DNA of 64,000 nucleotides. Origin: Lichenostomus cassidix. Its lineage: Eukaryota > Chordata > Aves > Passeriformes > Meliphagidae. Under the pieces are notes generated by a model. The model was not told where the DNA came from. It did not search any database and saw nothing but the letters and a program-made list of their open reading frames with translations. Shown here piece by piece: positions 45,158-58,345 of the stretch (positions are counted from its first letter, which is position 1; every line of letters starts with the position of its first letter). The stretch lies in the NCBI GenBank assembly GCA_008360975.2, contig CM039196.1, positions 10,830,263 to 10,894,262 on the forward strand. The letters are read 5' to 3'. A program made the translations under genes and the position numbers.

Positions 45158-47260
45158 TGTGACCTCAACAGAGTCCCTGCACTGCCACCAGACTCTCCAG
45201 AGGGGGAGAACAGACCCTCAAACAAACCCAAATCCTTCAGGACAGCAACTGCCTCACACCAAAGTTCCACCCAAATTCCAAACCAGCCCCACCAACCCAG
45301 GATGATTTGGAGGTAAATCCATGCTGTTTGCCCAGCCAGCTGGGGAAGCCCTTTGGGAAGGAGGAGGAGCACCTTTGAGCTGCCTGCTGAGCCTGGAGGG
45401 ATGGGCAGCAAGGGGCAGGTGAGCTCAGTGGCACAGGGCTGCTCCCCTGGCACAGCTCTGGCAGCTCCCAGCAGTTTGCCAGACCTGCAGCTGGCACAGA
45501 GAGGCCAAGGTGTTCTCCTCCCTCTTCTCCTCCCTCCTCACACAGCTGAGGGGAGCAGACACTCCTTGCAGGCAGCACAAAGCCCTGCAGGTGTGCTGAG
45601 CTCCAGCTCACCCACAGCCCTTCCCTCTGCCTCGCCAGCACAGAATTCCCAGGTGAGATGAAAACCAAATGCCATAAACTTGGAATGGGAGTCCTGTGAA
45701 AGCAGAGCTCCTGAAAGGGAATTCCTGTTGAAAGAGAGGGGTTTTAGTCCCCTTTTTGGGATCAGACCTGTTTCCAGGGACACCAGCACTCACTTGGCTC
45801 CTCTCCATCACCACTGTGCCATTCCTGCAGACTGAATTCATGATGATGACAAAAAGACAATCTAGGGATAAACTGCATCCATGGAAGAGGGAATCAGAGT
45901 GGCCACAGCTACAGCATGAGGAGTATAAACACCAGGACAGTGCCATTGGATTCTCATACTGGGCTGGCTGAGGCTCCTCTGAACATCTCTGCTTTTTAAT
46001 TACATGTTTGTCAATACTCCTCTATTCCCAGCCTGCTCTGTGACTCATGGCTTGGGCTGCAGAGCAGAGCAGGGATTCCCAGGATTTGTGGGGATGGAGG
46101 TAACACCACCTGGGTCAGACTCCAGGTGTACTCCACACAAAGTAAGGACAAATTATTTGTCCACAGTAAAGGTGAAATCACAGGGAGATGTTTCATTTAA
46201 AGAGGTGGCTTGGGTACAATTAGCATTAAAATTCATCTCAAGGCTCTGCTGTTAAACCACGTGAGAAAATTCCACCCTCAAAAGTCTAAAAGTTTCTTAT
46301 TCCAGCTCAGAGCTGGCTGAACACCCCACCTGGGCAGGGTGTTCCCAAAATGATACTCAAAAAGAGAATTCCCCAGCTGCTCTTGCAGCACATTCCCATC
46401 TCCTGCAGCTCTCCAGAGAGATCCAGAACCCCCTGATTAAACTTTGGGCACCTTCCCCTAACCACACTGCTTCCAAACAAGCTAAGAGGCAGAAATCAAA
46501 GCTATTTTCATTTCTAGCTTCAAAGAGGACACTCCAAACAAAAGGAAACACTTGAGTAAAGCATGTATAAACAGGGAGCATCTGGTCTTTCCCCAGCAGC
46601 ACTGAGCCTTGAGACAGAAATGCAAGAAAAAAAGCTGTCAATGAAGTCAGGTAACAAATAAAATGTCTTGTGTGGGTACAGCTCAGCCTTAGAGCTCCTG
46701 GAGTGTTTCTCTGCTTCTTCCACACAGGCAAAGCCCCCTGGAGAGCAACACCCCCCTGGCTCAGCCCTTTGCGTTTGTCTCTTTGTTCCCTGCAGGAGGA
46801 ACCAGCTGCTTCTGCGGGGATCCAGCTCCTGCAACTTAATGGAAATGCTCCTCTGGGTCAGGCAGCAGAGCCAACTGCTCTCTTAATGCAGCATCCTCGT
46901 TTGGGGGAGGGAGGGAGGGAGAAGCAATTAGCAGCCCCGAGCAGGGCAGGCTCCTGGGGAGCTCTCACCCTGCTCAGCTCAGCCCAGCTTTTAGTGCCTC
47001 CAGCCTGCCACAGCTCTGCCGCAACCTCTGCCTCCACCTGCAGCTCCCAGGGAGCTTCAGGGGGATGGTTTAGCCCCACAAAAGGGTTTGCCAAGCCAGC
47101 AGTGATGCCTGAAGGATTTTTAGGTTCTATTTTTCGTGTATCTGTAGTTTTGGTGTGCAGCTCTAGGCTGAATATAAAGTGCTAAAAACCTCTGTTCCCA
47201 GCATTTCAGACAAAGCAATTCTTCTCAGTTGGAAAATCCAAGGACACTTCACTGCCTCAG
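45158..47260. other. Unique DNA, no gene recognised
   Basis: No repeat family, RNA gene or recognised exon. Short open frames only. Confidence 0.5.
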
Positions 47261-47520
47261 AGCCCCAAAATATGTAAACAACAGTGAACTGGAGCAAGCT
47301 TGGGGTGGTTGGCATCATCACCTGAAGGTGTAATTGGAGATTAATTTGTAATTAAGGCCGGTATGATAATAGACAGAACTTATACAATGTGAAGAACTCA
47401 TGACTCAGTGTCCATTTTGGGTGCAGCCTCCTCAGTAGTCTCTGTCTGCCCTAAATCCACCTGAAGGCCTTCAATAAATTTATCTGCTTTTTATTCTCCC
47501 AACTTTATCTAGCCTCTGTT
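47261..47520. promoter_or_regulatory. Candidate conserved patch
   Basis: Unique AT-mixed DNA with GGAGATTAATTTGTAATTAA (homeodomain-like), GGTATGATAATAGACAG, CATGACTCAGTG (AP-1-like TGACTCA) and TTCAATAAATTTATCTGC. Its texture differs from its surroundings. Confidence 0.33.
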
Positions 47521-48534
47521 TCAGGTAAGCCTGTTTTAGGCATCAGCAGGGAATGATAAATCCACTGACAGGGACAAACCACGTCTGTTGGTAAGACTCA
47601 ACAAACACAAGCAACAGAGCACAGCCACAAGAAAGAAGCTTCTCTCTGGACAGAGACATTCTCCCCATCCATGATATCCTGGGTGAGTTTTGGGATTTTT
47701 TTTTTTTTTTTGTGTAAAATACTGACATCACAGAAGCTTCCCAGCTTCATTTCTCCACCTCCCTCACAATTTTCACAGCTCAGTTACTCTAAATTAGTGA
47801 AGAGATCCCCTCTGCCTCTGGGAACTTGGAGATCTCCGAGACAAAGCTGGACTGCAACCCAACTCTTTCACCTCTACAGGGGCAGGTTGGAAGTACCCCT
47901 AAAAATAACTAGCTCTGATCTTCTTCAAACAACCTAGAAATTCATTTGGTGCCTAATTAACCTTGTCACAAAACTACAGCAACCAGTCCTCAGAGCACCA
48001 GGAGTGTTGCTGCTCTGCTCCATCTAAACCAGCAGCCTGGATGTGCATCTGAAAACTAACCACTAATTAGCTCAGATTCAAATTATCTGTGCCACACAGC
48101 CCAGCTCCTGAAGCCAACTTTATTTTGAAAATGCTTTCACAGCCCAGGTGATTTCCAAACAGAGCAGTAAATCACCTGATCTCACCGAGCAGAACTCATT
48201 TCGCAAGGAATTCTCTCTTTCTGTGGGACAAAGGACTCCTTGCTCCAAGTCAGGAGATCACAACTTGGCCTGCAGGGCTGAGAGCTTGGGTAACACCCCA
48301 AAAATGCCACTGCAGCCCTGCCATGAGCCTCATAAATAGTAATGAACAGGCTGGAGGTGAGGAGATCCTCACAGCCATGCAGGCTCAGGTGTGTTAAGCC
48401 CAGCAAAGCTGTGAAAGGCATTAAGGGAGCTCAAGGTGTGCAGGGATTGCTGAAATGCAATTATCCAGCCAGAGCACATGGCAGCACCTGCTGAGCAGTA
48501 GTAGATATCAGGTTTTTAGGATAGAGAATAATCC
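47521..48534. other. Unique DNA, no gene recognised
   Basis: A 16-bp T run lies at 47696-47711. Nothing else recognised. Confidence 0.5.
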
Positions 48535-48735
48535 TAAAAGGTTTGGCATGGTTTGGCTTGGAAGGAGCCTTAAAGCCTCTCCAGCTCAAACCCCCTGCCA
48601 TGGGAAGAAACACCTTCAGCAAAGGTTTCATCCAATTCTTTATCCTTGAAGGTTTAATTCCATCGAAACCAAGAAGTTATTTAATAAACCAACAGCAGGT
48701 TATCAGCCCAAGGTATGAAAACTGCTCCAGCCTCT
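48535..48735 (-). mobile_element. CR1 LINE 3' fragment (minus strand)
   Basis: Reads GGTTTGGCTTGGAAGGAGCC, then TTAAAGCCTCTCCAGCTCAA, then CCCCTGCCATGGGAAGAAAC and ACCTTCAGC. This matches the antisense of the avian CR1 3' region (GGTTGGAAGGGACCTTAAAG, CCCCTGCCATGG, ACACCTTC). It is diverged, and homology fades after about 48650 with a possible further match at CTGCTCCAGCCTCTTCAG (about 48722). 5'-truncated, non-coding. Confidence 0.82.
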
Positions 48736-48743
48736 TCAGAGCA

Positions 48744-48803
48744 AATGTCCCAGGGAAGACAGAACCAGAAATGTCCCAGATGTCCCAGAGAAGACAGAAC
48801 CAG
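48744..48803. repeat. Short tandem duplication (35-bp period)
   Basis: ATGTCCCAGGGAAGACAGAA at 48745 recurs as ATGTCCCAGAGAAGACAGAA at 48780, each followed by CCAG. Confidence 0.88.
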
Positions 48804-49908
48804 AACCAGAGAGGTTAAAGGCAACAAATGCCAGTGAAGAAACTAAAACCTCAATTCTTGTAGAGGTGTGAAGCTCTCCCACCTTTTCATCCAAGGAGGA
48901 CCAGCTCAGAAATTCTGTCAATGTTTCACAGCATTTCAAACTGAGTGAAATCCATTTCTAAGCTCACACAAGTGCTGTGGGATCATTCACACCCATTTAT
49001 AGCCCAGTGCTTGTTCAGAAATGCCCCTGAATTTGCTGTGTTCTAAACGTGTTGCAAAAACTGACACCCACGGTGTCCAAGCCACATTCAGCAACAGAGA
49101 TGTCATTTCTGCTGTAAAAAGGTGGGATTATATTATTTTGGTTTGGGGTTTTTCCCCTCTTCAGGGGGAGGAGAGATGGGGAGAGCAGTAGAAGACCAGA
49201 AAAGGAGAAAATCCTGCTGTCTTAAAAATTAACAGTCGAAGGATTGCAAATTCTACCCAGTCTGAGCCTTTGAAGGAACTTCTGCCAGGGAGTTGTGAGA
49301 GGTCAGTTCAAGAGACAAAACCGGAGCCTAAAACCACACAATCCAAGATTTAATTTTTTATTTTTTTTTTAACCAAGACAAGCAATGCCATCCCAGTGTT
49401 TTATGGGAAGAGATGCTGGGGTAGAGCCTGGACAGTCAAACCCAAAGCTGTGATCCAAAAGAACTCCTGAGCTGACACAGGAGCTCATTGCTGCACTCCC
49501 TAATGCAGCTGGAAACATTTCCAGGGGTGTTTTCAGAAGCAGAACAGCTTTTGTATGAGCAGCCTGGAGCAGTACAGAAAAATACAGATGTGCTCTGAGC
49601 TCCTGGCCTGAAATCCCAGTTTATACTGGTGAGCCAGGCCTTCCACTCACTGAGCCTTCTGGAATCGTTGTTGTGTCCTAGCTAGTGACTAAATATTCAC
49701 CCAGTGCTTGGAGGACCCAAATCTCCTCCCTGTCTGAGGGAAATTGTGAAATGCTGGTGTGGAGCTGCAGCCTCCCTGAGCTCCACAGGCCTTGGGGGGA
49801 TTTGTTCCTCTCTGTCCTTCATTCCCACTGAAATCCCTGAGCTTCCAGGGAAGTTAAAGGCAACAAATTCTAAGGCAACACCATTTTAACAGCAAATCCT
49901 GACTGATA
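48804..49908. other. Unique DNA, no gene recognised
   Basis: Nothing recognised. T-rich run near 49356-49371. Confidence 0.5.
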
Positions 49909-49909
49909 A

Positions 49910-49961
<52 letters not shown>
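49909..49961. repeat. (AAT)n microsatellite, ~17 units
   Basis: Uninterrupted AAT/TAA run of about 53 bp, the longest pure microsatellite in the window and so likely polymorphic. Confidence 0.97.
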
Positions 49962-49962
<1 letters not shown>

Positions 49963-52900
49963 CTCAGTCTGCTCTGTTTAAACCTTTCAGCTTTCCCTGC
50001 ACATCACAAATGGACTCGAGCTGTCTCTCCAGGCTCTGGTGTTTCTAACAGTGCCATCCAGCTCTGGGTGAAAGATTCCCCAAGTCCATTTAACCATAAT
50101 CCCTCAGTAATTCCCAGTGCCATTCCACACCCAGCACAATCCATCAGATTGGTGTTTGCAGAGGGAAGGAGGCTTGAATTCCCTGGAGCAGCTGCAGCTG
50201 CCTCAGCCTCTTGGAGGATGTTTTCACTAATTGTAATTAAGACAATCATCAGACTGTGGGTTTGATTAGAAATGCTGCTGAGCCTCACTTTTTGTTTTCC
50301 TTCTCAATTCCCTCCCTCCCTGCATACAGAAGAGGAGAAAGTGCCTCAGTCCAACTTCTATTTTTGTTAAAAATGGACATTAGTCTTGTTTTCACTAAAA
50401 TTTGGAAACCCAGACGGGAGTTTCAGCATTAAGCAGAATGTAAAGAAATCCATCTCTTGCCAGGACTTTGTGCTTCTCTAATAACTTCAAAAAAAGCAAA
50501 AAATAAAACCAACCTTGAATGCAGAGCCAAAACACACCACTGGGTCTCACATGGGATCTGATCAAACATCCAAAGGCATTTGGAATTTCAGGAAGGCAGA
50601 GCTTCCTCATTCTTAAGGAATACACCAAAATGTACAGAAGGAATGAATTTATTTCATTCCACATTCCTCATGATTCACTCCCAAAAGTGCCTCAATATTC
50701 CAGGCATTTACCTGCAGTCTGTGGGAGATCCAGGACACTATTCAATTAAAAGAGAATAAAAAAATATGCTCAGCATTTATTTCTTCAAAATTCCAAAAGG
50801 GTTTCAGATCTGTCTCCTTAGCCCATCTCCTCTAAAAGCCATAAATCTCCTCCAGCTAAACCAAACCATATTCCTGCATTTAAATCACAGGAGTGAGCTC
50901 AAAGACCAGAGGAATTTGCAAGCACCAGCCCTTTTCTTCCTTCCCAACATCCCCTGTGGCCTTTGACAAATCCCAAAACTCCACCTTTCAGGAGCAGAGG
51001 AGCTTCTTGTAAATCATTTAAGAAATGATTTTTTGAAAGGCATTTTGCTCCTGGCCTGCTGGTATTTGCACAAGAGTATGCTAGGGCTGAAAAGGATCTG
51101 ATTTGATCCCAAAAATGCTGTTTAAAGGCAGGGATATTCCCTGCTCACCTGGCTGATAGCCAACACTCATCTGAAAGTCACCCTGAACACACAACTGGAT
51201 GGAGGAAATGAGTCACTGCTAGAAAACCAGCTGATATCTAAAGCATACAGCTGAGGATTGGATCATGGCAAGAAGCACTGAGCACAGGAATAGTGAAAAA
51301 GATGGAATTCTGGGTGCTTCAGGCACAAGAAACAAGCTGGATTTCCCCCAAGGATCCTGACAGATCTCCCTTCCTGGAAAAGCATCTTCCCAGTGCCAAA
51401 GGGGATCCTGCAATATGTGTCCCATCTCAGGGGAAAGGTCTCCAAGGAGATAAGGCCTATCAGCTGGAAAAGGCACCATGGAACATCAAGTTGTTCAAAT
51501 CCAGGAAGCTCAGTTAGGAATGAATCCATAATTCCTCCTTCCGCAAGAGCCTGGGATGTGCCTCATCTCATCCCAGCAGTGGGGGCATCAGGAATCCTGT
51601 TTTCCCCTGAGGAGCTGAATCCAAGGGCTCATCCTGGTGGGCAGGAATTGGCTGTGAGATGTTGGGATATCCCTGAGCAACCCTTCAGCTTTAAAAGGAA
51701 GACAGAAATAACCTTTGGTGTTCACTTTAATCCCTTGGAAGATGCAGCTTCCTCCTGGAGAGCAGGAGGTGCCACCTCAAATGAGAAGGATGCTGGGGAA
51801 GGAAGCCACTGGGATTTGTGCCAGGGAAGGTCTAAAGCCTCTCTCCACCACTTTTCAGCACAGGAGAAGGGAAAGCCAAGAGCAGAAAGCTGGGAACAAG
51901 GCAAGGAGAGCTCTGTGAATTGAAACCTCTTTCGCAATCCTCAAATACTTTGGCTTCCCTGCGGATCCATCATCCCTCTCCCCAACGAGCAGCAGTGAGG
52001 TGGTCTCCCCCTTCAGAAAGCTCTGGATGCTAACCAGCAGGAACATTCTGTCTGAGCTTCAAGGACTGAGTGTTCCCACAGGATCCAGGGATGGCAGTCC
52101 TGAGCCAGAAGGATGCATTTAGCAGTTGCTCAAGTTCTGGCACCTGCACCGATTTCCTTCTGATAAAGTCCAACACAGGCAGCCTTCAGATGTTGTGTAA
52201 ATATTGTCAGCGCTCTGGCAGAGCTCCCCTTTCTTATGGTTTGTTTTACACAATCCCCAAGTGTTTCATAAACACTAATTAGATCTCCTGATCCCTCTAA
52301 ACGAGCTGTGAGTGCTCCATGCAGGAGGAAGCAAAGGCAGAGTGGGGATGTTCTTCCCACCAGCAAGGGGAGCAGGCTGGGGGAGCTTTGCCTCTCCCAT
52401 AAATGAGGCCACCACCTGACAGGACATGGCATTTGCTGCGATTTAGCACTGCTGCCACCTCAAAGATGAGCTGATGTTCCAGAGCAACCCTGATTTCAGC
52501 GTTAGGAGCTTCTCAGTGACAACTTCATTCCCCTCCAAACACAGAGGGAACTTTGCTTCCAGCATCTTGTCCTGAACTCTCTCCACTCAGCTCCTCAAGC
52601 CATGGAGTTCCCAGACCATGGATCCTCTCCCAGATCTTGCAGATATCCCCAAAGCACAGTACAACCAGTTCTGTCCCAGCACAGATTTCTCCTTTGCATT
52701 TTGCCCCAGTCCATAACTCCACAAGGCTGAAGACATCACCTGGGTCTGTATTTCCTTCAAGACTCTTGTGTCAATTCCTGTGAGATTGCCAGGCCTCTGG
52801 TGGTGCCAGCAGATATCAAAAGAACCAAGAGCACTGCTAATGAGGTTGGAGCTCAGCAGAGCACTCCCAGAATTTCCATGGGAGTGCTGGGTCTGTGCAA

Positions 52901-53501
52901 AGCTATTATTTTATGATTAATGACTAATTTGCAGCAATAAACCTCAGCTTCTGGAAGTCACTTCGGTGCAGAGCACTCCTGTTTTCCATCAGCTGCTCCT
53001 GAGTCCAGAACTGGGTGTTGTTTTTCAGGGTGATGGGTGTTGTGAAGATGAATGGAGAGATTAAACACCAAAAACATTTTAAGGGAGATAAACGGACACG
53101 ATATCCTTGGCAAAGAACAAGGCCTTTGCCTTAGCAATATGTTTCTTCATCACCTGGAAAAGGATGTTTCAACAGCTGGGGATAAGTGGAACATGACCAG
53201 CTAAGCTCCTTTCCTTCCCCTGGAGCCCAGGGGAGCAGCAGGGAGCACTGCAAAGCCACAGCAGCTCACACCAGACACGCTGCCCACCATGAGAGCATCT
53301 CAGAGCCAGTGGAGCATGCTGAGCAGTGCTGGGGATTCTGCATTTGGACACAAAACCAGCCTTACAGAGAGGTTCAGAGGTGGCTCTTTCCTGCTGAAAG
53401 GAAAACTATTGATTTTTGCTAAGCCCTGACAATTCCACAGCAGTTCCCCATCCCTGTTACAGACAATAAACCAGTAACCAGCTGCCCCTGACACTGGGCT
53501 A
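49962..53501. other. Unique DNA, no gene recognised
   Basis: Short open frames only, up to about 176 codons at 51393-51923, without recognisable domains. No repeat family seen. Confidence 0.5.
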
Positions 53502-53608
53502 TATGACAGATATAATCCTCTGGTGCTTTAGACTATTTTTAAGTCACTCTCAGCTGAATTAAGTGTATTTTATCTCTCCATTTTGGGGTGAGTTTCCCAA
53601 GAGAGCTC
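53502..53608 (+). repeat. Inverted repeat C, left arm
   Basis: About 107 bp that is the diverged reverse complement of 54262-54370. Shared landmarks, read inward: ACAGATAT, CTCTGGTGCTTTAGA, TATTTTTAAGTCACT, AGCTGAATTA, TATTTTA, CATTTTGGGG, AGTTTCCC and AGAGAGCTC. No obvious target-site duplication flanks the pair. Confidence 0.9.
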
Positions 53609-54261
53609 ACCACAGCTCCCAGGTGAGCTCCAGGGCCAACACTGCTGGGATATTTGAACTCCCAGAAGGAGCTCCTTGCCAACTCCAGCACAATCCAAGG
53701 CTACACGAGCCTGAAGGAAGGCTGGGATGCCACCCTGGGTTTGTAAAAAGCCTTCAAAACACACCTTAAAGAGAACTAAAGCTCACCCAGGGCTCCATAT
53801 TTGAGCTAATTGCTTTAGCTCTAAGGAAAACTCAACAAGACACTCAATTTGCTGCTGACTCCCTCAATCCTTTGCACTCCTGATCCCATTTTGCCTCTGA
53901 CCCCAAAGTTTTGGAAGCAGCCCTAAAACATCCCAGCAGCCCGTGTGGCTGTGCCACTGAGGACTCAAAACCAGCCATGGACTCAAAACCAGGAATTTGG
54001 CAGGAATCATCCCAGCATTCCCATCTTCTCCCAGATTTACCAGGCACTTTTCCACTCAGCCACAGGCAGAAATTCATGGCTTCTCCACCACCTGCAGCCA
54101 CATTTCCCACCAGCTCCTGCATCCCAGCCCTTCCTCCTCTTCCCACACGATGGGAAAGCCCAGGGGTGAAGAGGAGGGTTTATCATTTATGGCCCTGCAA
54201 TGCCTCTTAGGGACAAGAGTTTGTCACGACAGGCAAGTTCTGCACCATTAGCCAGGGCTGG
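53609..54261. other. Interior between inverted arms C
   Basis: About 650 bp of unique DNA with no recognisable transposase. Open frames up to about 100 codons are unrecognised. Confidence 0.5.
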
Positions 54262-54370
54262 GAGCTCTCTAGGGAAACTTGCCCCAAAATGTAGAGGTAA
54301 AATATGCCTAATTCAGCTACAAGTGACTTAAAAATACTCTAAAGCACCAGAGAGTGTCATATCTGTAATA
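54262..54370 (-). repeat. Inverted repeat C, right arm
   Basis: Reverse complement of the left arm over about 109 bp. The two arms bound an 869-bp segment. Confidence 0.9.
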
Positions 54371-57300
54371 CAGAGGTGAAATTCCACATACTACATGCTT
54401 TCATCTCTCAAAAAATGTTTTCTAGTGGGAGAAATTCCTTTTTTACAGGAACAGGTTACACCTAAACAAGCTTGAGTATGAGGAAAAAGGGATAAACTCC
54501 TTCATCCTCACTGCAAAGCACAGCTGACAGGAGGTTTAAACTCTGCAAACATTTACTGTGCTCTGACATGAAAGCACCACAATTTGGGGCAGAGGTTGTA
54601 TTTTTATTATATCTGGCACAAAAAAAAAAAAAAAAAACTCCACTGTTCAATAGCATGAGAAAGATGTTTAACAAGAGCAAGAAGCCAGGAGAGACTTCTC
54701 ACATCAGATCCATCTCAGGGCCACACTGAACCCCTGCAGATAAAATTTGCATCCTGGGTTTCTTAATATTCACTTTCTGGTCAAATTGAATAAACCCCAG
54801 AGATTTTTTGCTGCTGAAGCCAGTGGTCTGGAGTAAAAGGCTGTGCCAACTCGGCAGGCAGCCTTCAGCTGGTTCAGGATGCAGCATGTGCACACCAGTT
54901 TGCTCTGGAATTGGGGTGGTTTATGGCATTGCACCTGACACGAGGGTTAGACTCCCAAATTCCACTCCTAGGCTTTGTTGGCAAGCCCTGCCTCACTTGT
55001 GGCAACATCTCCCTCCGAGCCTGTGCTCAGCACAGAGAGGAATTTGGAAAAAGCACCAAGAAGAAAGCAAACCCGAGGAGGTCCAGCTACTGTGGGAAAA
55101 GTGAGTTTTAGACTCTTCCAGCCACACACAGCTGATCTTTCAGTGTCAGCAATACAAGCTGTGGGCTGAAAAATCCCAATTCAGCTTTGGTTTCAACCTG
55201 CCACTTCAAGCCAAATAATAACACACGTTGAGATGGACAAGAAATAACATCCATTCATTTTGGTTTCAATCGTGAAGCAGAAAAGCTTTAAAGTATCTTG
55301 AGAACAAAATCCCAATAAACAGAGTACATGGGAGGAATAATTTTGAGGCACACAAATATTCTTGAGGCTTTGTCAACTCTTTTTTTCTGAAAGACACGTT
55401 GCAAAATCCTTAAAGAAATCATGAACCACGACCTTACTTTGTCCCTTCAATCCAGTTTGTCTGGAATGTTTGGGTTCAGATAGGAGCCAGCAGAGCCAAA
55501 GTGATGGAGAAAAGTTTCAAAGTGGTGAAGAAAGGTGTTTCCAAGCTTTTGCCAATTCACACAAAGCCTCAGGTGTGGCTCTGCTCAGCTGGCATCCCCC
55601 AAGAGCAGGGACTGAATCCTGCACAGGCTGAGAGGAAGCAGAGATGCTCCTGGGCTGGGGAAATGATCACTCCTGGCTTCTGCTCAGCCCAAGCAGCTAA
55701 GATAAAGCAAACAAAGTTCTCAGAGGAAGATGCAAGACACTCAGATTTCCTTTTCTTCACTCACTGCATATAGCAATACTAAGTATTTGCCATGGCTTGA
55801 CTCAAACACAGCTGGGAAGGGAATCCTGGCACTGCAGACCCAGAGCAGCAAACACAGCCCAGCTCCACACAGGAGCAACAGTTTGAAAGTTCTGTATCAA
55901 AAAGCTGCTTTTTTACACCTGCTGTTCCCTTCTCTGGGAATGAAACCCCACTCAGGCTGGGAGGCAATGCTCCATCCTCAGAGCAGTTGGGCAGATTTGT
56001 TTTCTCTGCCTTCCCTGCAGGACACAAAGGGACATGTGGCTTGTGGCCTCGTGCAGCTTCAAAAAGCTTCCCCAGCGCTGCAAATTAATTCATCTCGAGA
56101 AAGGATGAGCACACCAAAACAAAGCAGGTTCTGAGCAGAAATGCTGCCTCCAGGGAAGCTCTGCTGCCTCCTTCTCCTGCCTCCTCCATCTTATCCCTCT
56201 GTAAAATTCAGCTTCAAGCCCCGACAAGCAGCACTTTGAATGTTCTGAGCTGCACAGAGCAGCAGGCTGCCCCAGAGCCAGAGCTGCCCCATCTCCTCCC
56301 ACTCCCTCCCCTCTGCACCTCTGTTCACCCCAATTTCCAGGGCACTAATTTAATGAAGATTAATGGGTACCCTCCAAACATGCACCCCATGCTATTTCTG
56401 GAAAAGAAGCATCATGTCATTTTCATATTAAAGGAGCATTTTTTCCCCACCCTGAGCACATGAAGTTGAAATGCTGCTTAGCACTGGGTGCCTTTTCCAT
56501 TAAGTCAGAGAAATCACTCTGAGCTCCACTTAAAAAGGGGAGCAACTCTGATTTTTCCATGGTTTTTCCTCAGAAGCAGCTGCGTGTGCAAGACTGCATT
56601 AAGAGGCTGCAAAGGGAGGGGTAACACTTTATACAACATCAGGTGGCCAGAATAAGACAAAAATACAGCAACAAACTGATGGATATTTATCTTTGCCAAG
56701 TGTTTTGTTGATGATCAATAGGATCTGAAGCTGGCTATTCAGATTCTCCTCCAAAGTTGACCAATATTGCCAAAATTTCATGGATTTCCCAGCACGGGAG
56801 GAAAAAAAACCAAAGAGAAGCTATTTACCAGCCAAGCTGTGTATAACCAAAAATCTGAAACCCCTCATGGTCTAAGAGTGAGCTTAACCCATTCTTGCAC
56901 TGATTCCAGATGCAAACCAGCTTAAGTTGCCCTTAATCAGGGTCTAGAGAAGCTGCTGCACCTCAGATTCTCAGCCTTAACCAGGTGGCTACACCACCTT
57001 TAGGACTTTCTGTCCACTCCAACATCATCTGGGGGCTTGCAGGGAGCATAACTTGGCTACTAGGACATCCTAGTCCTTCTTCCTCTCATTTTGACTTCAT
57101 CCCAACTCTGATGCTTCCAAACATTCCTGCACCTTGCACCATTACTAAATAAAGGACTAAAGAACAGAAAATTCCCTAGACTTTTCTTGAAATTGCTCAC
57201 ACATCTCCTTGCCTTGCAGGTATTCTGCTCTTTAGCCCATAATCAGTAGCCCAGTCCTGGGATGAGTTGCCAGGTTTGCCTCTTCCTGCTTGGAGAGGCA

Positions 57301-57399
57301 GGAATTTGCACTCTTCCCCCAGTTCTGGATCAATCCCACACCTCAGCACAGGGAGAAAAAGCCTCTGCAATCTGCAACGACACCATAATTTAGGACACA
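54371..57399. other. Unique DNA, no gene recognised
   Basis: An A run of 18 lies at 54620-54637. A frame at 54911-55111 encodes a Cys/Lys-containing 66-residue peptide that I do not recognise. AT-mixed DNA near 56340-56450 (CACTAATTTAATGAAGATTA) could be constrained. Confidence 0.5.
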
Positions 57400-57790
57400 A
57401 AGCCTCGTTTGACTAAATCATTGCACAGCAGCCCCGAGAGTGCCTGCTGGGAATATGCCAAATTCATATTTCTGTCATTTTCCCCATCCTGCACGTCCGT
57501 ATATCCGTTTATCCTCATTTCATTAGCAAATCGCCCCATCCATTTCCCCAGCTATTTGTCAGTGGGGCTGTCACTGTAATTACCTCTCTCTCCGTGGATT
57601 GCTATTATTTATCTGTCGTGTTTGCACTTCAGCAGCCACCAAAACACCAAAACACTGATGTTATCGCTGAGCCTGACCCAGGGAGCAAAGCTCTTAGGGA
57701 GACAAACTGTTTCCAAGCACGTTGGTGGATTTTACTGTCTCCTCAAGAATTAATATCTTTGACATCCCTGAAAATGCAGTGATCACCACA
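57400..57790. promoter_or_regulatory. Candidate conserved non-coding element
   Basis: Unique sequence with homeodomain- and TALE-like words: GACTAAATCATTGCAC, CCTCATTTCATTAGCAAATC, GGGGCTGTCACTGTAATTAC (TGTCA adjacent to TAATTA) and GGATTGCTATTATTTATCTG. It retains CpGs (CACGTCCGTATATCCG). No recognised open frame. Confidence 0.4.
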
Positions 57791-58225
57791 AACTGAACAG
57801 GAAAAGGGTTTAAACCCCACACCCATGTAGCCACAAAGGGGATGAACAGCAGGGAGGTCTGGCATGGTTATCCCAGAGTTACAATCCATGGATGCACACC
57901 TGATGTCACAAAACATTGGAATTCAGCAAGATTTGGGTCCAGATCTACCTGCACAGGCCCTCTGGCTGAGTTTCTCTCACATATATCTGTAGGATTTGTT
58001 GTGACAAATTGTATGTGATTTGTCCTTTTGTGCTGTATTGGAATATTTAGCAAAGGGAACTTTTTCTTCTGTTTAGTTAAGTTGTTTTTGTTGCTCTATA
58101 TTAAGATTGTATGTTCAATATTGATTTTAATGTCCTTTTCCCCATGGAATGAAACCCTCTGAAAAGGCCCTGCAGGTTAACTCTCCCTTTACTCTTTCCC
58201 TACATGTTCTACTCCATTTCTGTCT
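57791..58225. other. AT-rich unique DNA, no gene
   Basis: T-rich, AT-mixed DNA (about 58020-58140) of unknown origin runs up to family D copy 1. It may belong to an unrecognised degenerate element. Confidence 0.4.
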
Positions 58226-58345
58226 CCTTGGCAGGAAGTTGCTGTTACAAAGAAGATAGAGAGGTTCAGAAATTGTATAGATAAGTTATCTACGAGAGTC
58301 TTTAGTAACATCTCAAGTGTTTCAGAAGAGCTGCCAGTTCCAAAA
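58226..58345 (+). repeat. Local repeat family D, copy 1
   Basis: About 119 bp repeated 2.78 kb downstream in direct orientation, with roughly 13 mismatches and no clear gap. Landmarks: GTTGCTGT, ACAAAGAAGAT, TCAGAAATTGTAT, GAGAGTCTTTAGTA and TTCAGAAGAGCTGCCAG. It ends in an A run (58341-58349) that could be a retroposon-like tail. Confidence 0.9.

Noticed and set aside
44552..45316. 254-codon open frame on the plus strand
   Set aside because: It includes non-coding repeat family B copy 2 and overlaps other open frames. No domain recognised.
54911..55111. 66-residue Cys/Lys-containing frame, possibly zinc-finger-like
   Set aside because: Cysteine spacing does not fit a recognised zinc-finger pattern, and no splice context or homologue comes to mind.
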